From Lasioglossum baleicum (taxonomy: Eukaryota; Arthropoda; Insecta; Hymenoptera; Halictidae): a stretch of DNA of 64,000 nucleotides. The notes beneath the pieces were generated by a model that did no database searches, was not told the DNA's origin, and saw nothing but the letters and a program-made list of their open reading frames with translations. The stretch is taken from positions 1 through 64,000 of the forward strand of contig NW_027469546.1 in NCBI RefSeq assembly GCF_051020765.1, in the 5' to 3' direction. This document shows, piece by piece, positions 53,099-63,612 of this stretch. Position 1 is the stretch's first letter; each line of letters starts with the position of its first letter. Position numbers and translations under genes: made by a program.

Positions 53099-54113
53099 AT
53101 GAGTTATGCGTTATGAGCTATGCGTTAAGCGTTATGCGTTAAGCGTTATGCGTTATGCGTTATGCGTTATGCGTTATGCGTTATGCGTTATGCGTTATGC
53201 GTTATGCGTTATGCGTTATGCGTTATGCGTTATGCGTTATGCGTTATGCGTTATGCGTTATGCGTTATGCGTTATCCGTTATGCGTTATGCGTTATGCGT
53301 TATCCGTTATGCGTTATGCGTTATGCGTTATGCGTTATGCGTTATGCGTTATGCGTTTTGCGTTATGCTTTATGCGTTATGCGTTATGCGTCTTGCGTTA
53401 TCCGTTATGCGTTATGCGTTATGCGTTATGCGTTATGCGTTATGCGTTATGCGTTATGGGTTATGCGTTATGCGTTATGCGTTATGCGTTACGCGTTATG
53501 CGTTAGGCGTTATGCGTTAAGCGTTATGCGTTATGCGTTATGCGTTATGCGTTATGCGTTATGCGCGATGCGTTATGCGTTATGCGTTATGCGTTATGCG
53601 TTATGCGTTATGCGTTATGCGTTATGCGTAATGCGTTATGCGTTAAGCGTTATGCGTTATGCGTTATGCGTTATGCGTTATGCGTTATGCGTTATGCGTT
53701 ATGCGTTATGCGTTATGCGTTATGCGTTATGCGTTATGCGTTATGCGTTATGCGTTATGCGTTATGCGTTATGCGTTATGCGTTATGCGTTATGCGTTAT
53801 GCGTTAAGCGTTATGCGTTATGCGTTATGCGTTATGCGTTATGCGTTATGCGTTATGCGTTATGCGTTATGCGTTATGCGTTATGCGTTATGCGTTATGC
53901 GTTATGCGTTATGCGTTATGCGTTATGCGTTATGCGTTATGCGTTATGCGTTATGCGTTATGCGTTATGCGTTATGCGTTATGCGTTATGCGTTATGCGT
54001 TATGCGTTATGCGTTATGCGTTATGCGTTATGCGTTATGCGTTATGCGTTATGCGTTATGCGTTATGCGTTATGCGTTATGCGTTATGCGTTATGCGTTA
54101 TGCGTTAAGCGTT
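53099..54113 (+). repeat. HOR-D copy 1 (1,015 bp, 145 units)
   Basis: Starts at a ladder rung, then AAGCGTT, a run, two ATCCGTT, TTGCGTT, ATGCTTT, ATGCGTC-TTGCGTT, ATGGGTT, ACGCGTT at 53491 with AGGCGTT, ATGCGCG, ATGCGTA, and runs. The ATGCATT that precedes this marker elsewhere is consensus here and in copies 2 and 3. Confidence 0.85.
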
Positions 54114-55751
54114 ATGAGTTATGCGTTATGAGCTATGCGTTAAGCGTTATGCGTTAAGCGTTATGCGTTATGCGTTATGCGTTATGCGTTATGCGTTATG
54201 CGTTATGCGTTATGCGTTATGCGTTATGCGTTATGCGTTATGCGTTATGCGTTATGCGTTATGCGTTATGCGTTATGCGTTATGCGTTATCCGTTATGCG
54301 TTATGCGTTATGCGTTATCCGTTATGCGTTATGCGTTATGCGTTATGCGTTATGCGTTATGCGTTATGCGTTTTGCGTTATGCTTTATGCGTTATGCGTT
54401 ATGCGTCTTGCGTTATCCGTTATGCGTTATGCGTTATGCGTTATGCGTTATGCGTTATGCGTTATGCGTTATGGGTTATGCGTTATGCGTTATGCGTTAT
54501 GCGTTACGCGTTATGCGTTAGGCGTTATGCGTTAAGCGTTATGCGTTATGCGTTATGCGTTATGCGTTATGCGTTATGCGCGATGCGTTATGCGTTATGC
54601 GTTATGCGTTATGCGTTATGCGTTATGCGTTATGCGTTATGCGTAATGCGTTATGCGTTAAGCGTTATGCGTTATGCGTTATGCGTTATGCGTTATGCGT
54701 TATGCGTTATGCGTTATGCGTTATGCGTTATGCGTTATGCGTTATGCGTTATGCGTTATGCGTTATGCGTTATGCGTTATGCGTTATGCGTTATGCGTTA
54801 TGCGTTATGCGTTAAGCGTTATGCGTTATGCGTTATGCGTTATGCGTTATGCGTTATGCGTTATGCGTTATGCGTTATGCGTTATGCGTTATGCGTTATG
54901 CGTTATGCGTTATGCGTTATGCGTTATGCGTTATGCGTTATGCGTTATGCGTTATGCGTTATGCGTTATGCGTTATGCGTTATGCGTTATGCGTTATGCG
55001 TTATGCGTTATGCGTTATGCGTTATGCGTTATGCGTTATGCGTTATGCGTTATGCGTTATGCGTTATGCGTTATGCGTTATGCGTTATGCGTTATGCGTT
55101 ATGCGTTATGCGTTATGCGTTATGCGTTATGCGTTATGCGTTATGCGTTATGCGTTATGCGTTATGCGTTATGCGTTATGCGTTATGCGTTATGCGTTAT
55201 GCGTTATGCGTTATGCGTTATGCGTTATGCGTTATGCGTTATGCGTTATGCGTTATGCGTTATGCGTTATGCGTTATGCGTTATGCGTTATGCGTTATGC
55301 GTTATGCGTTATGCGTTATGCGTTATGCGTTATGCGTTATGCGTTATGCGTTATGCGTTATGCTTTATGCGTTATGCGTTATGCGTCTTGCGTTATCCGT
55401 TATGCGTTATGCGTTATGCGTTATGCGTTATGGGTTATGCGTTATGCGTTATGCGTTATGCGTTATGCGTTATGCGTTATGCGTTATGCGTTATGCGTTA
55501 TGCGTTATGCGTTATGCGTTATGGGTTATGCGTTATGCGTTATGCGTTATGCGTTATGCGTTATGCGTTATGCGTTATGCGTTATGCGTTATGCGTTATC
55601 CGTTATGCGTTATGCGTTATGCGTTATGCGTTATGCGTTATGCGTTATGCGTTATGCGTTATGCGTTATGCGTTATGCGTTATGCGTTATGCGTTATGCG
55701 TTATGCGTTATGCGTTATGCGTTATGCGGTATGCGTTATGCGTTAAGCGTT
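54114..55751 (+). repeat. HOR-D copy 2 (1,638 bp), expanded
   Basis: The first part matches copy 1 at exactly 1,015 bp (ACGCGTT at 54506). It then holds a 77-unit pure run at 54821-55359 and an ATGCTTT/ATGGGTT segment like that at 52.69-52.93 kb before the next rung at 55752. Confidence 0.82.
54821..55359 (+). repeat. Pure consensus run, 77 units
   Basis: No substitution between AAGCGTT at 54814 and ATGCTTT at 55360. Confidence 0.9.
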
Positions 55752-56591
55752 ATGAGTTATGCGTTATGAGCTATGCGTTAAGCGTTATGCGTTAAGCGTT
55801 ATGCGTTATGCGTTATGCGTTATGCGTTATGCGTTATGCGTTATGCGTTATGCGTTATGCGTTATGCGTTATGCGTTATGCGTTATGCGTTATGCGTTAT
55901 GCGTTATGCGTTATGCGTTATGCGTTATGCGTTATCCGTTATGCGTTATGCGTTATGCGTTATCCGTTATGCGTTATGCGTTATGCGTTATGCGTTATGC
56001 GTTATGCGTTATGCGTTATGCGTTTTGCGTTATGCTTTATGCGTTATGCGTTATGCGTCTTGCGTTATCCGTTATGCGTTATGCGTTATGCGTTATGCGT
56101 TATGCGTTATGCGTTATGCGTTATGGGTTATGCGTTATGCGTTATGCGTTATGCGTTACGCGTTATGCGTTAGGCGTTATGCGTTAAGCGTTATGCGTTA
56201 TGCGTTATGCGTTATGCGTTATGCGTTATGCGCGATGCGTTATGCGTTATGCGTTATGCGTTATGCGTTATGCGTTATGCGTTATGCGTTATGCGTAATG
56301 CGTTATGCGTTAAGCGTTATGCGTTATGCGTTATGCGTTATGCGTTATGCGTTATGCGTTATGCGTTATGCGTTATGCGTTATGCGTTATGCGTTATGCG
56401 TTATGCGTTATGCGTTATGCGTTATGCGTTATGCGTTATGCGTTATGCGTTATGCGTTATGCGTTATGCGTTATGCGTTATGCGTTATGCATTATGCGTT
56501 ATGCGTTATGCGTAATGCGTTATGCGTTAAGCGTTATGCGTTATGCGTTATGCGTTATGCGTTATGCGTTATGCGTTATGCGTTAAGCGTT
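55752..56591 (+). repeat. HOR-D copy 3
   Basis: Rung at 55752, ATGCTTT near 56035, ACGCGTT at 56158, ATGCGCG, ATGCGTA, then a run passing into sequence homologous to 37.2-37.5 kb. Offsets from copy 2 are 1,638-1,652 bp. Confidence 0.8.
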
Positions 56592-59500
56592 ATGCGTTAT
56601 GCGTTATGCGTTATGCGTTATGCGTTATGCGTTATGCGTTATGCGTTATGCGTTATGCGTTATGCGTTATGCGTTATGCGTTATGCGTTATGCGTTATGC
56701 GTTATGCGTTATGCGTTATGCGTTATGCGTTATGCGTTATGCGTTATGCGTTATGCGTTATGCGTTATGCGTTATGCGTTATGCGTTATGCGTTATGCGT
56801 TATGCGTTATGCGTTATGCGTTATGCGTTATGCGTTATGCGTTATGCGTTATGCGTTATGCGTTATGCGTTATGCGTTATGCGTTATGCGTTATGCGTTA
56901 TGCGTTATGCGTTATGCGTTATGCGTTATGCGTTATGCGTTATGCGTTATGCGTTATGCGTTATGCGTTATGCGTTATGCGTTATGCGTTATGCGTTATG
57001 CGTTATGCGTTATGCGTTATGCGTTATGCGTTATGCGTTATGCGTTATGCGTTATGCGTTATGTGTTATGCGTTATGCGTTATCCGTTATGCGTTATCCG
57101 TTATGCGTTATGCGTTAAGCGTTATGCGTTATGCGTTATGCGTTATGCGTTATGCGTTATGGGTTATGGGTTATGCGTTATGCGTTATGCGTTATGCGTT
57201 ATGAGCTATGCGTTAAGCGTTATGCGTTATGCATTATGCGTTATGCGTTATGCGTAATGCGTTATGCGTTAAGCGTTATGCGTTATGCGTTATGCGTTAT
57301 GCGTTATGCGTTATGCGTTATGCGTTAAGCGTTATGCGTTATGCGTTATGCGTTATGCGTTATGCGTTATGCGTTATGCGTTATGCGTTATGCGTTATGC
57401 GTTATGCGTTATGCGTTATGCGTTATGCGTTATGCGTTATGCGTTATGCGTTATGCGTTATGCGTTATGCGTTATGCGTTATGCGTTATGCGTTATGCGT
57501 TATGCGTTATGCGTTATGCGTTATGCGTTATGCGTTATGCGTTATGCGTTATGCGTTATGCGTTATGCGTTATGCGTTATGCGTTATGCGTTATGCGTTA
57601 TGCGTTATGCGTTATGCGTTATGCGTTATGCGTTATGCGTTATGCGTTATGCGTTATGCGTTATGCGTTATGCGTTATGCGTTATGCGTTATGCGTTATG
57701 CGTTATGCGTTATGCGTTATGCGTTATGCGTTATGCGTTATGCGTTATGCGTTATGCGTTATGCGTTATGCGTTATGCGTTATGCGTTATGCGTTATGCG
57801 TTATGCGTTATGCGTTATGCGTTATGCGTTATGCGTTATGCGTTATGCGTTATGCGTTATGCGTTATGCGTTATGCGTTATGCGTTATGCGTTATGCGTT
57901 ATGCGTTATGCGTTATGCGTTATGCGTTATGCGTTATGCGTTATGCGTTATGCGTTATGCGTTATGCGTTATGCGTTATGCGTTATGCGTTATGCGTTAT
58001 GCGTTATGCGTTATGCGTTATGCGTTATGCGTTATGCGTTATGCGTTATGCGTTATGCGTTATGCGTTATGCGTTATGCGTTATGCGTTATGCGTTATGC
58101 GTTATGCGTTATGCGTTATGCGTTATGCGTTATGCGTTATGCGTTATGCGTTATGCGTTATGCGTTATGCGTTATGCGTTATGCGTTATGCGTTATGCGT
58201 TATGCGTTATGCGTTATGCGTTATGCGTTATGCGTTATGCGTTATGCGTTATGCGTTATGCGTTATGCGTTATGCGTTATGCGTTATGCGTTATGCGTTA
58301 TGCGTTATGCGTTATGCGTTATGCGTTATGCGTTATGCGTTATGCGTTATGCGTTATGCGTTATCCGTTATGCGTTATCCGTTATGCGTTATGCGTTAAG
58401 CGTTATGCGTTATGCGTTATGCGTTATGCGTTATGCGTTATGCGTTATGCGTTATGGGTTATGGGTTATGCGTTATGCGTTATGCGTTATGCGTTATGAG
58501 CTATGCGTTAAGCGTTATGCGTTATGCATTATGCGTTATGCGTTATGCGTAATGCGTTATGCGTTAAGCGTTATGCGTTATGCGTTATGCGTTATGCGTT
58601 ATGCGTTATGCGTTATGCGTTATGCGTTATGCGTTAAGCGTTATGCGTTATGCGTTATGTGTTATGCGTTATGCGTTATCCGTTATGCGTTATCCGTTAT
58701 GCGTTATGCGTTAAGCGTTATGCGTTATGCGTTATGCGTTATGCGTTATGCGTTATGGGTTATGGATTATGCGTTATGCGTTATGCGTTATGCGTTATGA
58801 GCTATGCGTTAAGCGTTATGCGTTATGCATTATGCGTTATGCGTTATGCGTAATGCGTTATGCGTTAAGCGTTATGCGTTATGCGTTATGCGTTATGCGT
58901 TATGCGTTATGCGTTATGCGTTATGCGTTATGCGTTATGCGTTATGCGTTATGCGTTATGCGTTATGCGTTATGCGTTATGCGTTATGCGTTATGCGTTA
59001 TGCGTTATGCGTTATGCGTTATGCGTTATGCGTTAAGCGTTATGAGTTATGCGTTATGAGCTATGCGTTAAGCGTTATGCGTTATGCGTTATGCGTTATG
59101 CGTTATGCGTTATGCGTTATGCGTTATGCGTTATGCGTTATGCGTTATGCGTTATCCGTTATGCGTTATGCGTTATGCGTTATTCGTTATCCGTTATGCG
59201 TTATGCGTTATGCGTTATGCATTATGCGTTATGCGTTATGCGTTATCCGTTATGCGTTATGCGTTATGCGTTATGCGTTATGCGTTATGCGTTATGCGTT
59301 ATGCGTTATGCGTTATGCGTTATGCGTTATGCGTTATGCGTTATGCGTTATGCGTTATGCGTTATGCGTTATGCGTTAAGCGTTATGAGTTATGCGTTAT
59401 GAGCTATGCGTTAAGCGTTATGCGTTATGCGTTATGCGTTATGCGTTATGCGTTATGCGTTATGCGTTATGCGTTATGCGTTATGCGTTATGCGTTATGC

Positions 59501-59900
59501 GTTATGCGTTATGCGTTATGCGTTATCCGTTATGCGTTATGCGTTATGCGTTATGCGTTATGCGTTATGCGTTATGCGTTATCCGTTATGCGTTATGCGT
59601 TATCCGTTATGCGTTATGCGTTATGCGTTATGCGTTATCCGTTATGCGTTATGCGTTATGCGTTATGCGTTATGCGTTATGCGTTATGCGTTATCCGTTA
59701 TGCGTTATGCGTTATGCGTTATGCGTTATGCGTTATGCGTTATGCGTTATGCGTTATGCGTTATGCGTTATGCGTTATGCGTTATGCGTTATGCGTTATG
59801 CGTTATGCGTTATGCGTTATGCGTTATGCGTTATGCGTTATCCGTTATGCGTTATCCGTTATGCGTTATGCGTTAAGCGTTATGCGTTATGCGTTATGCG
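56207..59900 (+). repeat. Second copy of the 37.2-40.7 kb region (offset about 19 kb)
   Basis: The ATGCATT signature at 57229 matches 38266 (offset 18,963). Later landmarks sit at 19,152-19,159 bp (39347 to 58499, 39666 to 58825) and 19,075 bp (40317 to 59392). The main length difference is in the long pure run, 147 units here against 120. A private ATGGATT at 58762 replaces the second ATGGGTT of a doublet, and ATTCGTT at 59182 is also private. Confidence 0.8.
57334..58362 (+). repeat. Longest pure consensus run in the window, 147 units (1,029 bp)
   Basis: No substitution between AAGCGTT at 57327 and ATCCGTT at 58363. It was found by reading every line; no other run I noted exceeds 120 units. 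Confidence 0.9.
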
Positions 59901-61162
59901 TTATGCGTTATGCGTTATGCGTTATGCGTTATGGGTTATGGGTTATGCGTTATGCGTTATGCGTTATGCGTTATGAGCTATGCGTTAAGCGTTATGCGTT
60001 ATGCATTATGCGTTATGCGTTATGCGTAATGCGTTATGCGTTAAGCGTTATGCGTTATGCGTTATGCGTTATGCGTTATGCGTTATGCGTTATGCGTTAT
60101 GCGTTAAGCGTTATGCGTTATGCGTTATGTGTTATGCGTTATGCGTTATCCGTTATGCGTTAAGCGTTATGCGTTATGCGTTAAGCGTTATGCGTTATGC
60201 GTTATGCGTTATGCGTTATGCGTTATGGGTTATGCGTTATGCGTTATGCGTTATGCGTTATGCGTTATGCGTTATGCGTTATGCGTTATGCGTTATGCGT
60301 TATGCGTTATGCGTTATGCGTTATGCGTTATGCGTTATGCGTTATGCGTTATGCGTTATGCGTTAAGCGTTATGAGTTATGCGTTATGAGCTATGCGTTA
60401 AGCGTTATGCGTTATGCGTTATGCGTTATGCGTTATGCGTTATGCGTTATGCGTTATGCGTTATGCGTTATGCGTTATGCGTTATGCGTTATCCGTTATG
60501 CGTTATGCGTTATGCGTTATGCGTTATCCGTTATGCGTTATGCGTTATGCGTTATGCATTATGCGTTATGCGTTATGCGTTATCCGTTATGCGTTATGCG
60601 TTATGCGTTTTGCGTTATGCGTTATGCGTTATGCGTTATGCGTTATGCGTTATGCGTTATGCGTTATGCGTTATGCGTTATGCGTTATGCGTTATGCGTT
60701 ATGCGTTATGCGTTAAGCGTTATGAGTTATGCGTTATGAGCTATGCGTTAAGCGTTATGCGTTATGCGTTATGCGTTATGCGTTATGCGTTATGCGTTAT
60801 GCGTTATGCGTTATGCGTTATGCGTTATGCGTTATGCGTTATGCGTTATGCGTTATGCGTTATCCGTTATGCGTTATGCGTTATGCGTTATGCGTTATCC
60901 GTTATGCGTTATGCGTTATCCGTTATGCGTTATGCGTTATGCGTTATGCGTTATCCGTTATGCGTTATGCGTTATGCGTTATGCGTTATGCGTTATGCGT
61001 TATGCGTTATCCGTTATGCGTTATGCGTTATGCGTTATGCGTTATGCGTTATGCGTTATGCGTTATGCGTTATGCGTTATGCGTTATGCGTTATGCGTTA
61101 TGCGTTATGCGTTATGCGTTATGCGTTATGCGTTATGCGTTATGCGTTATGCGTTAAGCGTT
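59042..61162 (+). repeat. Ladder of four ATGAGTT/ATGAGCT rungs with a 1,330-bp tandem duplication
   Basis: Rungs at 59042, 59385 (343 bp), 60372, 60722 (350 bp) and the next at 61163 (441 bp). The pair 59042/59385 recurs as 60372/60722 at 1,330-1,337 bp. TTGCGTT near 60608 and several ATCCGTT pairs lie between. Confidence 0.8.
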
Positions 61163-61897
61163 ATGAGTTATGCGTTATGAGCTATGCGTTAAGCGTTATG
61201 CGTTATGCGTTATGCGTTATGCGTTATGCGTTATGCGTTATGCGTTATGCGTTATGCGTTATGCGTTATGCGTTATGCGTTATCCGTTATGCGTTATGCG
61301 TTATGCGTTATGCGTTATCCGTTATGCGTTATGCGTTATGCGTTATGCATTATGCGTTATGCGTTATGCGTTATGCGTTATGCGTTATGCGTTATGCGTT
61401 ATCCGTTATGCGTCTTGCGTTATCCGTTATGCGTTATGCGTTATGCGTTATGCGTTATGGGTTATGCGTTATGCGTTATGCATTATGCGTTACCCGTTAT
61501 GCGTTAGGCGTTATGCGTTAAGCGTTATGCGTTATGCGTTATGCGTTATGCGTTATGCGTTATGCGTTATGCGTTATGCGTTATGCGTTATGCGTTATGC
61601 GTTATGCGTTATGCGTTATGCGTTATGCGTTATGCGTTATGCGTTATGCGTTATGCGTTATGCGTTATGCGTTATGCGTTATGCGTAATGCGTTATGCGT
61701 TAAGCGTTATGCGTTAAGCGTTATGCGTTATGCGATATGCGTTATGCGTAATTCGTTATGCGTTATGCGTTATGCGTTATGCGTTATGCGTTATGCGTTA
61801 TGCGTTATGCGTTATGCGTTATGCGTTATGCGTTATGCGTTATGCGTTATGCGTTATGCGTTATGCGTTATGAGCTATGCGTTAAGCGTTATGCGTT
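61163..61897 (+). repeat. Transition from the ladder back to Zone II modules
   Basis: The last ladder rung is followed by ATCCGTT pairs, ATGCATT, a shortened ATGCGTC-TTGCGTT segment without ATGCTTT near 61405, ACCCGTT at 61492 and a P module without its ATGCGCG. The loss of ATGCTTT suggests a junction near 61.40 kb where a ladder unit meets a Zone II module. Confidence 0.7.
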
Positions 61898-62618
61898 ATG
61901 CATTATGCGTTATGCGTTATGCGTAATGCGTTATGCGTTAAGCGTTATGCGTTATCCGTTATGCGTTATGCGTTATGCGTTATGCGTTATGCGTTATGCG
62001 TTATGCGTTATGCGTTATGCGTTATGCGTTATGCGTTATGCGTTATGCGTTATGCGTTATGCGTTATGCGTTATGCGTTATGCGTTATGCGTTATGCGTT
62101 ATGCGTTATGCGTTATGCGTTATGCGTTATGCGTTATGGGTTATGCGTTATGCGTAATTCGTTATGCGTTATGCGTTATGCGTTATGCGTTATCCGTTAT
62201 GCGTTATGCGTTATGCGTTATCCGTTATGCGTTATGCGCGATGCGTTATGCGTTATGCGTTATGGGCTATGCGTTAAGCGTTATGCGTTATGCATTATGA
62301 GTTACGCGTTATGCGTTAGGCGTTATGCGTTAAGCGTTATGCGTTATGCGTTATGCGTTATGCGTTATGCGTTATGCGTCTTGCGTTATCCGTTATGATT
62401 TATGCGTTATGCGTTATGCGTAAAGCGTTATGCGTTATGCGTTATGCGTTATGCGTTATGCGTTATGCGTTATGCGTTATGCGTTATGCGTTATGCGTTA
62501 TGCGTTATGCGCGATGCGTTATGCGTTATGCGTTATGCGTTATGGGCTATGCGTTAAGCGTTATGCGTTATGCATTATGCGTTACGCGTTATGCGTTAGA
62601 CGTTATGCGTTAAGCGTT
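61898..62618 (+). repeat. R block, copy 5, with internal deletion
   Basis: ACGCGTT at 62304 and AGACGTT at 62598 are only 294 bp apart (42 units) instead of 462-469. The two ATGTGTT, the GTGCGTT and the ATGCTTT are gone, and a new composite unit ATGATTT appears at 62395 after ATCCGTT. Confidence 0.82.
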
Positions 62619-63612
62619 ATGCGTTATGCGTTATGTGTTATGCGTTATGCGTTATGCGTTATGCGTTATGCGTTATGTGTTATGCGTTATGCGTTATGCG
62701 TTATGCGTTATGCGTTATGCGTTATGCGTTATGCGTTATGCGTTATGCGTTATGCGTTATGCGTTATGCGTTATGCGTTGTGCGTTATGCATTATGCGTT
62801 ATGCGTTATGCGTTATGCGTTATGTGTTATGCGTTATGCGTTATGCGTTATGCGTTATGCGTTATGCGTTATGCGTTATGCGTTATGCGTTATGCGTTAT
62901 GCGTTATGCGTTATGCGTTATGCGTTATGCGTTATGCGTTATGCGTTATGCGTTATGCGTTATGCGTTATGCGTTATGCGTTATGCGTTATGCGTTATGC
63001 GTTATGCGTTAAGCGTTATGCGTTATGCGTTATGCGTTATGCGTTATGCTTTATGCGTTATGCGTTATGCGTCTTGCGTTATCCGTTATGCGTTATGCGT
63101 TATGCGTTATGCGTTATGCGTTATGGGTTATGCGTTATGCGTTATGCATTATGCGTTACCCGTTATGCGTTAGGCGTTATGCGTTAAGCGTTATGCGTTA
63201 TGCGTTATGCGTTATGCGTTATGCGTTATGCGTTATGCGTTATGCGCGATGCGTTATGCGTTATGCGTTATGCGTTATGCGTTATGCGTTATGCGTTATG
63301 CGTTATGCGTTATGCGTTATGCGTTATGCGTTATGCGTTATGCGTTATGCGTTATGCGTTATGCGTTATGCGTTATGCGTTATGCGTTATGCGTAATGCG
63401 TTATGCGTTAAGCGTTATGCGTTAAGCGTTATGCGTTATGCGATATGCGTTATGCGTAATTCGTTATGCGTTATGCGTTATGCGTTATGCGTTATGCGTT
63501 ATGCGTTATGCGTTATGCGTTATGCGTTATGCGTTATGCGTTATGCGTTATGCGTTATGCGTTATGCGTTATGAGCTATGCGTTAAGCGTTATGCGTTAT
63601 GCATTATGAGTT

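Noticed and set aside
57334..58362. Assembly or polishing artefact as the cause of long pure runs and perfect register
   Set aside because: Not excluded, but the runs have homologues with different lengths and private variants beside them, which a simple collapse or copy error would not make. Raw reads are needed to settle it.
11588..59950. G-quadruplex potential at ATGGGTT doublets
   Set aside because: Only two G-triplets lie close together at any doublet, and the consensus has none, so a four-tract intramolecular quadruplex cannot form.
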